Source of the DNA: Catenaria anguillulae PL171
Lineage: Eukaryota; Blastocladiomycota; Blastocladiomycetes; Blastocladiales; Catenariaceae
DNA: 64,000 bases
NCBI GenBank assembly: GCA_002102555.1
Contig: MCFL01000002.1
Location: 744,001-808,000, forward strand
Direction of reading: 5' to 3'
Part shown: in pieces, positions 26,257-38,388 of the stretch
Position numbering within the stretch: position 1 is the first letter of the stretch
Layout of the letters: each line of letters starts with the position of its first letter
The notes under the pieces: generated by a model
Seen by the model: the letters and a program-made list of their open reading frames with translations, nothing else
What the model was told of the DNA's origin: nothing
The model's database searches: none
Program-made: the position numbers and the translations under genes

Positions 26257-27279
26257 ATGCAAGTCAAATCATACACCCTCCTCCTCCTCCTGGCCCTTGC
26301 CGGCGCCACCTTTGCGCAAGAAGCGCCCGCCGCACCCCTCGACGCGTCCATCGCTGCGGCTGCGGCGTCCAAGCAACCCGACGCGATCGCTTACAGTGAC
26401 GCCCTGGCCGCCGACAACATGATCGACTTCTCGTATGAAGACACGGCAGACTGGGCCGATGCCCTGACCGAGCAGGAAGCCGCCGGAACGGGCGAGTTTT
26501 CGCTTGACGACGCATTGGACGCGGCCGAGGAATTGGCCGACCAAGATGCCATCGACGCAGAGTATGCCGTCGAAGCCAGTCTGGATGATTTGGCCGCAGT
26601 CGATGCCGATGGCTTGCAAGAAGGCGACTTTGCCGTTCAAGACGAGTTGGATGAACAACTTGCGGGTGGCGCGTTGGATTTCGCGGTCGAGGATGCCTTA
26701 CTGGACGAGGACGCGATTGACGAGGATGGTGCCGACGCCGATTTCGCCACCAATGAAGACGCGCTTGAGGACGGTGCAGCAGAAGATTCGGCCGATTTCG
26801 CCATCGACGAGGACGCAATCGAGGAGGATGGTTTCGACGCCGACTTTTCGTCCGACGAGGGCGCGCTTGAAGATGACGCGTTCGATGCCGATGCCGGTGC
26901 CGGTGCGGCAGCTAGTACCGCCGATTTTTCCACGGCCGAGGACGCGATTGCGGGTGAATTGGATGCAGCTGCTGAATCAGTGGCCGAGGACTTGTTCAAC
27001 GAAGCCGTCAACGACGCTATCGAGTCCGAGTTTGCGCAACAAGATGCCGTTGCCGCCAGCGAGGAAGATGCAGCCGCTCAAGAGTCGGCGGATTACAGCC
27101 AGGAGGAGGAGGCATTTGAGAATGCGTTCGAGTCGGAACTCGCAGAGGCCTGGTTGGCGCAGCCGACGCTGTACGCCAAGTCGGACAACATTGAGGACGA
27201 GTTTGCTGCGGATGCGTTTGATTTCGACAGCTTGACTGGTTATCAGTACATTGCTTCGGCACAGGAAAGCGATGCATAA
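26257..27279 (+). CDS. Secreted acidic-repeat protein, copy 1
   Basis: A single exon encodes 340 residues. A strong signal peptide (MQVKSYTLLLLLALAGATFA, cleavage before QEAPAA) is followed by a mature chain almost free of Lys and Arg. It is built of degenerate units of about 12-16 residues centred on a DFA-x-x-DALDEDAIDEDG pattern, in which a Phe alternates with acidic runs. The C-terminus has a few aromatic residues (YQYIASAQESDA). There are no Cys residues. No known family is recognised. Extreme acidity suggests Ca2+ or metal binding, cell-wall or matrix association, or a biomineral or adhesive role; this is inference only. A second protein with the same repeat lies at 59545-62141. The coding sequence is intact. 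Confidence 0.85.
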   Translation: MQVKSYTLLLLLALAGATFAQEAPAAPLDASIAAAAASKQPDAIAYSDALAADNMIDFSYEDTADWADALTEQEAAGTGEFSLDDALDAAEELADQDAIDAEYAVEASLDDLAAVDADGLQEGDFAVQDELDEQLAGGALDFAVEDALLDEDAIDEDGADADFATNEDALEDGAAEDSADFAIDEDAIEEDGFDADFSSDEGALEDDAFDADAGAGAAASTADFSTAEDAIAGELDAAAESVAEDLFNEAVNDAIESEFAQQDAVAASEEDAAAQESADYSQEEEAFENAFESELAEAWLAQPTLYAKSDNIEDEFAADAFDFDSLTGYQYIASAQESDA

Positions 27280-29271
27280 TCCATTTCCCTCGTCCCAGTA
27301 GGAGTCTTGTAGAGTGCCTGTGTGAGTCCCTTTCGTTTTGTTACTCATATTTCCCATTTACTTACTCTCCAATGGACGGTCTCATGTCGACTAAGCCGCG
27401 GTGCTTTGGGTTGGACAATGGGTGTTGGGCTCGACTTTGCGCCGACTGCACGCTCCAGGTGGAAGTGACCGTTTATCAAAACTGGCAAAGGGACGGCTCT
27501 GTCGCTGCGAGCCAGAGAGCAGCATCACAATCTTGATTCTTGAATGAATCGTTCATGGAACAGTTTGACACAGCTTGCCAAGAAAAACCGATCCAGGCCG
27601 ACCACGATCGCGTCCAGCCAGGCCCTGAAACATGGGAAATCGGCATTGGTGTGAAGGCAAGTCAAAAACACCATTTAGAGGTACCCATCCTCCAATTTAC
27701 TGGAATGTCCGTATACCCCTCCGCCATCCATACCCGAAATCGCATGTGACTTCCAAATCAAAAGCTCATCCACGAGATGCAGTTGGAACTTTGCTCTCTT
27801 TTTGATCCCGTTCTCCGTCCATTCCCCGAGTCCCGTTTCCCCGTTGTCTTTCCAAGCAAGATTCGGGTATGACAACTCTGGGCAATGGGCCAACTGCTGG
27901 GCCATGCCATGCCGCAACTCGACTTGTCCGCATTTGCCAACATTCAATGGAAACCGATCATGTGAGAAAGGAGGGCACATGCAGTGTGACTCTGGGTTGG
28001 GTGAATTTCAACTTGCAGTGTTCAACGACCAGCGATTGAGACAATGCCTGGCAAGAATACCTTGGATGATCGGCACTCGTGGGCGACTCATGACCTTGTG
28101 GCGCAACAACAAAGCGCTGAATGTGGTCCCGCGTGCGGCCCTCCCTTCTCTGCCCGTGAGGCAAGAAAATACCTCAGCAAAAGAGCAAGAAACGCGTCAA
28201 TTCAGGAGAACCACTGTCGTCGTGCACTTTTAGGCGTTGAACTTGGCCTTGTAAGGCGAGTTGCTCGGAAAACATTGCCTTGACACACACAAAGGTTTCC
28301 TATCACGTTTTTCAATCACTCTTTGCACGTACACTGTTACATCGTCGCTGATCCCGGCACCCTGGCTTCGCCGCAACAAGTTGGTCCCCGATCATCACGT
28401 CCGGTGAAGACCAAGCTGTGCCGCTCTGCACGCAGGTGCCCCCCCTCCGTCTTTCTTTTTGCAGTCAAGAAATCTTCATATCGAGAGGTCTGCGGGCGAA
28501 GCGGTATGTACGACCACCTTTCCGACTTGACGCAAACCAGTTGCTTCTGCTTGTGATCCGCTAATCATGCCTCGTTACCAGACTTCGTGATAATTTCTTT
28601 GGAACGTTGCCCCTCCCAGAACCGCAGAGTAACGCATCGTTCTCCGATCACCCCCCCCCCTCCTCAGCCCATTCGTACGTGTTTATCCACATATACCTTG
28701 ACAAGCTCTGACTCCTTTCGTTTCGAACATAGACCGTCGACTTTGATTCATTGTGGATCACCTCCACACTGCGTGAAATATTGCAGTTTCCCTCTCGTTG
28801 GTACGCTTCATCGTTTCCTTTGTCATTGTGCCTTCGTCGCCATCCGTCGTGGGTTCGCCGCCAGAGTGTGGGCGAGGGAGCGCATCACGCGAGCAGAAAA
28901 GCCGGCGTGCAACCAACCGTGCCATTTTATTCTGGATACGAGCGTAATAGTCGACATCCTTCCGCTTCATTCCCCTTTCCATGAATATGAATCTGTCCAC
29001 TTTCCCACATGTCATGCTTACTTTCTTTACTTGCTTTTTCTCAAATCAGTCGCACAGCTCGGAACCTTGCCCTTTGCAAATTGCAAACTGGTGTTTTGCT
29101 TTGGCTCCAGACCGCACTCGCGCCCCGTCGTCGATCAGGGCCCCAAAGTTCGCGAACACCACAAGGATCGGCAATCGAATGCGCCCAGCCGTCTTGGCGG
29201 CCAAAGTCTCGAAATTCCCGTAAGGTTCCCGACAGTTACATACAGCACAAACGGGGACGCCCACCGACATC
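27280..29271. other. Long intergenic region, no gene recognised
   Basis: Nearly 2 kb with only unsupported short frames on both strands. It includes a C10 tract at 28651-28660 and the C/A-rich leader of the gene starting at 29272. No repeat or RNA gene was recognised. Confidence 0.4.
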
Positions 29272-32200
29272 ATGGATTGGCCCGCTGTGACCCCGCCCGT
29301 TCCCAAGCACGACCAGGACTATCCGAGTCGCCGCGAGCCTGGTGGTCTTCAAGATGATTTTGGCATCGCCAACCAGTCGATTTCTGACGGCGGCCCGGTT
29401 GCAGTTGCAACTGCCGGAGTGGGTCCGCCGATGGGGTTGGCGGGTATGCCACCCCCGCCGCCGCCGCTGCCGAGCGCCCAAGTGCCCAGCCACGTGCATT
29501 CAACCGTCCCACAATCCTATTCAACGGTACCTCGATCGGACGGTATTGGGGGCGGCTACGACGGCAACGCTGGCCATGTTCCTGGTTCATCTCCTCATGG
29601 CCGGTATTCTCGCCATCTTCCAAGCCACTTGCACTCGCCGCACTGGTCGCCGGCGGCAGCGCCATCGTCCGCCAGTGCCAGCCAGCGCCCTGCTGCCAGC
29701 GGCGCAGCCGATCAATTCTATGACAACATTTCCGCATCGGGTAGGCCTGCTGGTTATGTACACCACACCGCTAAAGGATCAAGTACACTCTTCCAAAGAC
29801 CAACGATGGTTGATTACCATCAAGGTCATCTTGGCGGAACCAACGCCCATCAACTGTACCCGCACCAATCGCCAGCATCCTCGCGCCGCCGGATCGCTCA
29901 GGACGCCCGTCAACTTGCCGCACCTTACGTGCCCTACAACCGAGAGTCGTATGCACCCATGTCCATTGGGCGCCGTCAGGGGTCGGCCTCAGCAGCCATG
30001 TCGTCGTCAAGCTCGCGCGCAAGCGCGGGTGAGGATGCTGGCGCTGTTCGGCGCTTGAGTCGGTACGGGCAGTCTCTCGCCTTGCCGTCTGATACCATAT
30101 GATATCGTCTTGTTCACGTGAATGGGTGAATGCCTCTGTCCGCCTGACTTGCACAGCCAGTTTCAGTCGCCGTCGCTCGGTCATGGTGGCAACAAGAACT
30201 ATTATGTGCCTTCGCGGACACGTTTGTATTCTTCTTCCAATCCCATGTCCGATTCTGGTGTCTTTGCTGTTGCTGCCGGCGAGCATGATCGCGAACCTGA
30301 GTGTTTCGGCAGCTACAAAGGTTGGTCGACCACACCAGATGTTGTTTGCATGATGCCAGTACTAGTACTGACTTCATCCTTCTCTATTTCCCAAACACGC
30401 GTACAGAGCGTGACCCGTATGCAGTAGCCGCGAGACATGTACTTTTGCGGCCCCCACAAGCACACGCACAGGAACAGGACTGGCGAACCCATGACACCAC
30501 CAGCGACTCTGTTGGCGATACCGGGGGTATACGCACGTCTCGAGTTGCCGGTTCGACTTATTTTGGTTGCATTTATCTCACGATCCTGGCTTCCCTGATT
30601 GTTCATCGTCTGTGTAGCTGCTACCACCTCGTTCCGTAATCAGCCTGGGCAAGGCCAATGTACCTCGACGCTTCCGCGATTGGATGATTACCAGCCCGAC
30701 TCCAGCTACTATGGCCGTGACTCGTCTCGTTTCCATCCATTTGCCACGTATCCAGGACATGACCCTCTCGCAACGCCAGGCTACATGGACGCGCCACACC
30801 AGCCGCCGCAACCAGTACGCCCAGCCGAGTATGGCCATCACCAGCATCATGCCTATCCATTTCACGACTCCAGACACTGGCATAACCACTATGACCCGTA
30901 CACTGGCATGCCACCGCCGCCCCCGCTTCCGCGCCAATCGTCGCGCGTGGAATCCATCGAGATGCCGAACCCCATGTCTCCTGCGTCGACGAGCGTTTCT
31001 GCGACGGACTTGACAAACCGTGTGCGTCCCCACACTGAATACCCGCCCGTTTATCAAGCTCAAAGCGCCTCGGGAGCCAACCCAAGCCCGCGCGGATCGA
31101 CCATTCTCGCCGCTGGGCCGCATGCTTCCTACAACGACTCTCATCAGCCGTATCCCCCTCACCGCCACCCTTCTGACCAACACTTGCACGGGCAGCCGCT
31201 ACCACCCAACCCATACCACGCCCCGCCGCCGCCGCCGCCGCGTCCCTTTCCAACCCACCCGCACTACGCATCCGAGTACGACCCGCACGCGTATGCGTGG
31301 CACGCAAGACCCGACGCGCCGTACTACCCCGGGCACCCGCCCATGTACCCTCCCGAAGCCTACTACCATTACATGCGCGCAGGTGCCAGTCACCCCGCGC
31401 CCGCGCCGCCGCCGCGTGCCCATGACCCAAGTGTTTATGCGCATGGACCATACCCGGACCCCGAGACCGTGTACCCAAGATACCCTTTGCCACCCGACTC
31501 GTTTGCATACGCATACGCCCAGGCGGATACCAACAGACCCGATGGCGCAGCTGCCGGTGAGGCTCGGCAGAGTTCAGGAGGCAGGCGCTGCTCAAGGGCT
31601 GCGGCGGCGTTGGCTTCGGGCCGCGCGACAATGGGACGGGCTCGCACGGACCGCGGTGCGGCGGGCCACACGGCTGGCAGCGAGGGAGACGAGCAGGACG
31701 AGATTGAGAGTGAGGCCGATGAGGAAGCGGAGGAGGAAGAAGATGACGAATTGGAGGAGGAGGCTGGGGCGTCAGACAGAGGCGAGTGTGCGGATCAGGC
31801 ATGTGGCGGTAACGAGCCGGGCGGGGCCGCTGAACAGGTATGTCACCGTGTCTCTGCAATGCCACCGGTTTGCAGGCATTTATTCTCACGCTCATGAACG
31901 CTTTCTGTGGTCGACTGTAGAAACGCCGCAACTACTTTGTCTTCAGCAAAGTTGCCTATGAGCTCATGGTGCGTGCCATCCGTGTCGATCGCGGCCTCGA
32001 CGAGCTACCGGCGGGTATGCAGGCAACACAAGGAACACAGCATGCGCTCGAGGTGGCGCATTGGGTGTGTGGGTTGAGACGCAAGAAGTGGACCCGGCTC
32101 AAGGCCAGGTTGGACATGGACGAGTCGCAGCCTTTTTTCCGTTCGCTTTCGTGGAAAAAGTGCACGATGCAGATTATTCCCCGCGAGGTACTTGCCGCTC

Positions 32201-32570
32201 CTTCCATGTCTGCATGTCCGCAATCACTCACCACTCTCCATCGGACACTTGTTTTAGGATTGGCCCGATTTGATTCGCCAAGCACACGAGCTCACCGACG
32301 AAATCGGCAATGTCACGCACTTGTCACTCAAGCAAACGTTCCGTCGCGTACGTGCTTCCGCATGTCCTCGGTTTCTGTGACGAGCGATGAAGGCACCTGA
32401 CTTTGAAACACTTTGCGCAGCTCCGTACCCTTTGTCAAACCCGCCGTTCCCGTTGTGGAATCTCCAAGGAGGCGTGTGCCGAATACTTGCCCCGGTGCTC
32501 ATGCAGCGAACGCAAGCGCCAGCGCGCTGCAGTGCTCGAGTCGATGGAAGCGCGTTGCGCCAACAAGTAG
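29272..32570 (+). CDS. His/Pro/Tyr-rich protein with unrecognised C-terminal domain
   Basis: Seven exons join cleanly in phase: 29272-30062, 30157-30320, 30407-30526, 30618-31837, 31921-32187, 32258-32347 and 32421-32570. They give 933 residues without any indel. The first 730 or so residues are disordered, rich in Pro, His, Tyr and Ser (for example MPPPPPLPRQSS and YASEYDPHAYAWHARPD). An acidic run (EADEEAEEEEDDELEEE) follows. The last 170 residues look folded: KRRNYFVFSKVAYELMVRAI, then VAHWVCGLRRKKWTRLKARL, DWPDLIRQAHELTDEIGN, and a Cys-rich end (CQTRRSRCGISKEACAEYL, then CSC). The basic C-terminus after a Glu/Asp-rich segment suggests a nuclear, possibly nucleic-acid-binding, protein. I do not recognise the family. 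Confidence 0.8.
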
Positions 32571-33622
32571 GTGGTCGACCCACGTTCAGGATGTGTATAT
32601 TCAGTCGCCAATGTCGTTGCCTTTTGCCGCCCGAACCTTGTTCGTATAGTCTGGCAGTGGTATTGGTTACGCGGTAGGTCTGTAGGTAGCCCTTCTTTTT
32701 TGCCAGTGCGATTCGTGGGTAGTTGTTTCTTTTATCCAATTTTGCAGCGCTTTGGCCCTTTTTTGTTCTTTTCATGCATTCATCTTCGCTCCCGTCTGCT
32801 GTTGGTTCAGTACCCCCCATCCGCCGCTTCCCCTCATTCCCGATCTCGTCCTCGCTTCTCAACCCGGGCCCTGTCAGTAAGTATAAGTACAGATTTTTTG
32901 AATCCTATGATCCTCCGCGCAAAGGTGAAGTCGACCTTGAGTTTCCCTTGCCTCGTGAGTTGTCCCTTCCGCAACGCCGTCCAGCACAACAAATTTATGG
33001 TCGCTGTACATGTGGATCAATAGACAAACGCGAGAAGAATTAACAATGACATCGACAATACTGATACAAAAGCTTGAATGCTTCACAGGACAAGGATGAA
33101 GATAGTCAGTCGAGCCAAGCAAATGGTGCGAGGGAAATAAACAGGATTAGCATGAGGGAAGAAGGGAGGTGACAGCCAACAAAATGAGAAAGGTAAAGAC
33201 AAAGAACATGTCTAAACGAAGAAACAAGTGCAACATGTGGGGCAGGAGTTTTCTTGGCCAACGGGAGCCAAGTATGACGCCAAAGAACAAAATGGAGAAG
33301 CAAGTGAGCAATGGGAAACAATGGCATAACCACAAAAAGAAGTTGAACGACCACGACTCAAGGGGCCATGCTACAAGCAAAGTAGCAGTGGCTCAAAGGT
33401 CGGTCAGTTAGACAAAAGTCTGAGAAAAGCGTCAACGGAAGAGAAATCATTCCAATGGTCGCTTTGGCATTCGGTCGCTTGGAAAATGCGGCCGACAGCG
33501 CCTACAGACCCCGGACAGGCGACTGCCCAACCCAAGTTGCCCATATTGTTGCTGCGCACATACATCTGCTCCTCCACCATTTTCGCCAAAGGAAAAGTCA
33601 GAACTGCAAAATCCAGTTCGGC
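32571..33622. other. Convergent 3' region, no gene recognised
   Basis: Lies between the ends of the gene above and the minus-strand LPMO-like gene. A minus-strand frame 33404-33589 could be a further exon of the LPMO-like gene, because GTGAGT at its end and a TTTTGCAG acceptor near 33605 would join in phase. The protein it would add shows no domain, so I left it out. Confidence 0.4.
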
Positions 33623-35077
33623 TTACTCACGGACCACGACGGGCACCTGGCCGTCACGCGTCATTTTGCACTTGTTGCCCTGCCCAATGGCTTGAACAAT
33701 CCACTTGCCGCCCATGCAGAAGCGAAGCGTCGAGCCGTCCCGGCCACAGGCCATGGCCCCGGACTTGCAAGGACCTTGCTCCCACCAGGGCTTGACGTCC
33801 TTAATGCGGGGCGAACGAGGGAGTTCGGGATTTTGCGGTTGCGGAGCTGGTTGAGGCTCACTCTTTGGGGGCTGTGGCTGCGGCTGCGGCTGCGCGGGAG
33901 CAGGTTGCGGTTTGGGTTGAGGGGCAGGGGTCGGTTCGGCGGGCTTTTGGACAGGTTTGGGCTCGATGGGGTGAGCTTCAAGGCCCGGGTCGGGCTTGCC
34001 GGGCTCGGGTTTGATCGTGGGAATAGTGGGAATGGGAATGGACCGCGTGGTCGTTGCAGTCGGGATCGTTGTGGGCTGAACAATGGGCTCTTGGGGAATG
34101 AGCGAAGCCGGGGGCGACGGCTTGACTTGAGGGTTCGTCGGACGAGCGGCTTGAGGTGTAGTCGTCGTAGTGGTGGTGGTCGCTGCCGAGGTCGGAGGGC
34201 GAGCGCCGGGGGTGGTGGGAGTAACGGCCACCGGCGGTGTCGGGCGCATGTTGGGAGTGGTGGTGGTGCCAGGCTGTGCAGGCGGAGCTGGTTGGGACGG
34301 AACAGCCGTCGGGCGAGTGGGCGGTTGCGGGACGGGGGCCGGGTCAGCCGGAGATCCACCGGTAATCACCAGGTCGACACACGAGTCATAAAATTCGGGG
34401 CGCTCGGCGCCAAGGTGAACGGCGGTAACCATGATTTTCGCCACACAGCGAGGGCACGCAACGTTGGGCATGACAGCGCGGAAATTTTGCCCATTGGAGA
34501 CACAATTATTCTGATCGGCGAGCATGTACTGAGCGCCAGAGTCAAGGTTGATAATCCGACCAGTGCACAAGCCAATATGCGCTGCACCATTTCCGATTTC
34601 TATCAACAGGTGGTGCGAGACACGTCGTGCGTTGGGGAGTGAGACACGATGCATGATCACGCTATGATGACGTGCAAAGCCATGCACAACCCATTTAGGC
34701 TGGTTCAGAGCATATGTGACATACCAAACCCGAAATTGACAGTCGATCCAGCTGCGACGGTCGCGGTTTGGCGGCGAGGGAAGGACAGGCAATCGCGGAC
34801 TGGGCGCAAAACACCCTCGCCCAAGTGCGCGGGTCCGATGGGCCAAAAGCTACATGTTTGTGCCAAAGTACGTGAGTGGATGTGGGAATGGCATTACCAT
34901 CGAGAATCTGAGAGGAGCAAGACAGGCAACATACCGACGATTATCGGTCGGGTATGCTTGCTTGTCGCGAGACGGAGCTGGCGAAAAGACCGTGAAGTGA
35001 GCCGAGGCGACCTGAGCAACAGCTAGAACCAAGGCGATCAGAGCAGCCACGGTGGCCGGCGAGAAAGGGCGCATCAT
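33623..35077 (-). CDS. Secreted LPMO-like protein with chitin-binding-type C-terminal module
   Basis: Three minus-strand exons (34935-35077, 34725-34849, 33623-34599) give about 414 residues. The signal peptide (MMRPFSPATVAALIALVLAV..ASA) ends directly before His27 (HFTVFSPAPSRDKQAYPTDN), the N-terminal copper-brace His of lytic polysaccharide monooxygenases. Further on are TATVAAGSTVNFGF, a second His in NGAAHIGLCTG, and PEFYDSCVDLVI, which matches the conserved EFYxCADV-type strand of AA10/AA11/AA15 enzymes. A very long Pro/Thr linker follows (about 190 residues). The end is a Cys module, GPCKSGAMACGRDGSTLRFC then GGKWIVQ and NKC, resembling the X278 chitin-binding module found on AA11 proteins. 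The likely role is oxidative attack on, or binding of, chitin outside the cell. A copper-acquisition (X325/Bim1-like) role is an alternative. The AA family is uncertain. Confidence 0.6.
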
Positions 35078-36577
35078 GATTGACGGAACGGAAGGAAGCA
35101 GCAAAAGATGGCGGAGTCGAAGTCAGATCAGGTCACGAAAAGGGCCGGAAGCAACACAAATGTATAGATCAGTCAAGGGATCAAGCGAAGTTGCGTTGCA
35201 ATGTATGAAGCATAAAGTCAAAAGCGCTCAAATGATGCGGGCAGGAGGATGCGGGGGTGCGCACCCTACTTTATACCCACGGCCAACCTAGCTCGTTAAG
35301 TTGAAGCCCGGAAAACCGGGTGAGATCACGACGACGGAAGCCAGCCCAAGCTTCATGTCATGCCGGCGTTGTGGAAAATGAAAGACGTGACTGAATCAGG
35401 CACGCCTTAACGCGCTCAGGAACAACGGTCATTGACGCATCCACGAACGGCGCGGCGCCATCCTGAAGCAATGCGCAAGATTCGGCAGGTACCATACAGA
35501 CACTTCCGATCGCGACATGGGCAGCTGGATCCCGCTGCGTAAGTGGTGGACGGCCGAAGCAGCCCCTTTGATTCGGAGATGCAGTGCGGCGTCATTCGCA
35601 ATGCGGTTTCACCAGCGTTTGCATACAAATTGCGGGCGCAATGTTTAAGCACAATCCAATCTGCGCACATGATAACCGCTCGAGCTAGCTGGCGAAAATG
35701 AAGCGGAAATGAACTCCTTCCGAAAAAGGCAATGTGTTTCAACCATTTTGTCATCAGATCCTGCGTGAGCCACCTCCGAGGTACGCGTTGTCCGCAGTGA
35801 CACGTGAACGCGGCACCACTCGAGCACCGCGTTCGCCTGCCTTCCTCCTTCCACGCCTGGCTGGCAGCAGGCGCCCATAACCGACCAGAAATCATTGCTC
35901 TGGCATTGTGCCTTGACGTACTTTTAGACAAAGTCCTGAAGCCTCGTTGCGAATTGTGGTCCTCACCCCCTATCATTGATCCACCGGTCATGAATTGCTG
36001 GAATCCCACGTCCATGGTTTTAAATACTGCTTCCCTGGGCATATCAAGGTTCAGGATTTCGTCAGGAGTCAATGGCCGAAATAGCCGGACCGGGGACATG
36101 GATGTCATCGCTGACGCAGTCTCGAGATCCGCCGCTGTCGAGCCAGTCGGGCTCTGGAGCTACTGGCAAGCTGACGTGAGCACTGTACACCTGCCCTGTG
36201 CGAGCCGGGCAGCGGACGTCGTGCACGCTCGTGACAAATGACACAGGTAACTGTTTCGGGCCCTCTCGTTGCCGCGCATGTGCGCCAATGACACCAGGGT
36301 CGACCGACTTGGCCTTGCTCCATTTCCAAATGTCTCACCTGTCGCCGATCACCATGTCTCGCTTGGTCAGATCGACGGGCTCTCGATCCATGCATATGGT
36401 GGAACCATCACAGCATGTGACTTGATTAATCCATTTTATTGCCAAAATGTCCATGTCCTTCTGATGCACGCAGTCCCGGGAATCCACTGCAATCAACTCC
36501 AATGCACCTTCCATCCGCCATCGCTCGATCTGGCCGAGCCGCCCATTTCGCCGCCGCTGCGCCGCTCATTAACGCAC
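35078..36577. other. Divergent intergenic region, no gene recognised
   Basis: About 1.5 kb between the LPMO-like gene (minus) and NUBPL (plus). Several frames overlap on both strands without motifs. It probably contains both promoters. Confidence 0.4.
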
Positions 36578-37954
36578 ATGTCGTCCCACGTCCTCCTGCG
36601 CGCATGTTGCACTCTGCAGTGCCATGCCTTCACAACAACCCACTGGTACATGGAGCGCCATGATTGTGCTTTCAGGCATGGACCACTCAACCACATTTTA
36701 ACCTTGGTTCGCATCGTAAAGGGGCTCCCAACAAACACGGACAGCAAGTTCAAGCCGAACCCAGAACGCATGCGCCAAGGTCTGCCGCAAAAGCGGCCAA
36801 TCGCCGGCGTGAAGCATGTTGTGGCAGTCTCTTCTGGAAAGGGCGGAGTTGGCAAGTCGACAACTGCAGGTGTGTTGTCCATTTGTCCAAGTGGGCAGTT
36901 GACGCAGTCATCCTCACCCGGTGAACTCGAATTGTCCAGTGAATCTCGCCGTTGCACTCTCACAACGGAACAAGTCAGTTGGGATCTTGGATGCTGATTT
37001 GTACGGGCCGTCGATTCCACGGTTGATGAATTTACGCAATACTGAGCCCATGCTCGACGAACGTTGGTTTCGCAATCGCCTGCCGATTTTTTTGGTCATG
37101 TTTGCTTTCACTCACGACATCAGCATTTCCCGCTTCATGATGATTAGACAACCGACTCTTGCCCTTGTCCAACTATGGCGTCCAGTGCATGTCCATGGGC
37201 TTTTTGGTCCGTGAGGAAGATCCAGTCGTGTGGCGAGGCATGATGGGACGGCACAATTTTCTCGATTTTATGGTTTGACTTGATCTCTTATTGTTGCACC
37301 GCCTTTTGGTTTGTTACTGGTCACAGATTATGAAGGCACTGGAGCAACTGCTCCGTCAAGTCAATTGGGGCTCGCTCGACGTTCTTGTGATTGACATGCC
37401 ACCAGGAACGGGCGACACGCAGCTCACCCTGACGCAGCAAATTCCCATTTCTGGTGCGTTGAGCCTTGTGTCATCATGCTTCACTTTCCAGATTTTCTTA
37501 CCCCTTTGATTGGCATGTCCACAGGTGCGGTGATTGTATCCACCCCTCAAGATATTGCCTTGATTGACGTTGTCAAGGGCGTCAACATGTTCAAAAAGGT
37601 TCAGGTTCCTGTACGTTTTTTTCTTGTTTACGGGATCTTTGTTTTGCGTGTGATTCCGACATGGATCTCTGAAATCCGATTCATATCCAGCTCCTCGGCC
37701 TCGTCGAAAACATGTCACACTTTGTGTGCTCCAACTGCAACCACACAAGTCACATTTTTGGCTCGTCCGACAAGCTCCAAGCCAAGGCGGCTGCGCTCGA
37801 CATGCAAGTGATTGGCCGTATTCCGTTGACGGAGCAGCTCTGTGAGATGAGCGATGCAGGGAAACCGGTGACCGTGTTGGCAAAGGATGGGCCAGAGTCC
37901 CGCGCGTACTTTGAGCTTGCGGATCGAGTGCTTGCAGGTCTCGGTAAGCCGTAG
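36578..37954 (+). CDS. NUBPL: Mitochondrial Fe-S P-loop NTPase (NUBPL/Ind1)
   Basis: Six exons (36578-36869, 36940-37062, 37148-37245, 37327-37453, 37525-37610, 37691-37954) give about 329 residues, the usual length. Motifs: [20 protein letters not shown], deviant Walker [90 protein letters not shown], and the Fe-S ligands in [14 protein letters not shown]. Ind1/NUBPL delivers 4Fe-4S clusters to complex I, so the organism probably has complex I (lost in Saccharomyces). The start ATG at 36578 is tentative. At the third donor the expected GT reads GG (37246-37247, after MM), and the read-through would stop early. This is either a base error or a splice-site mutation. Confidence 0.92.
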
Positions 37955-38388
37955 GGGCGGCTTTGGAGTGTTGACATGCATGTATCTGTGTGCTGTGAGG
38001 GTTGTACATGTCATGTATGTATATAAGTACATGTCCCGATTTGCGCTCCCCAATCTCGACACTACTTGTGGTTCCCGGGCTGTGAGCAATACCCGTCTGG
38101 CGAAGGCCAAGATCCCTGTCGCATTTCAAGCCATATCCACTACCGAACCATCCCCGGCCTTTTCCGTCAACCATGCTTTCCGTTTCCGTGCAGACCTTTG
38201 CGTGGTCGGATCAACATGAACGGCTGGCCGTCGTGCCCAGGATCGATGTCCATCAGCTAAATAGGCCATGAATGAGGAGCACGACCGAAATTTCTTACCG
38301 TAAAGACCCCCAGCAATCGTGCCCCTGAGTGTACCATTACCAACATTCCCAGCTCGATTGGATACATTCATCGTTAGCCTCCGTCGCT

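Noticed and set aside
30621-31931. 436-residue minus-strand open frame
   Set aside because: Antisense to exon 4 of the His/Pro/Tyr-rich gene, whose seven exons splice in phase; the minus frame is an Arg/His-rich shadow.
32258-32570. C-terminal HLSLKQT..CQTRRSRC segment as an integrase-type zinc-binding domain
   Set aside because: The Cys spacing (CQTRRSRC) is not the CxxC of that domain and no catalytic domain follows; the match is too weak.
33404-33589. Extra terminal exon for the LPMO-like gene
   Set aside because: It splices in phase but adds 70 or so residues with no domain beyond a complete chitin-binding-type module; left as an alternative.
33455-34642. 395-residue plus-strand open frame rich in Gly, Arg and Leu
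   Set aside because: It is the exact antisense of the Pro/Thr-rich linker of the LPMO-like gene. Composition mirrors that low-complexity coding sequence and no domain is present.
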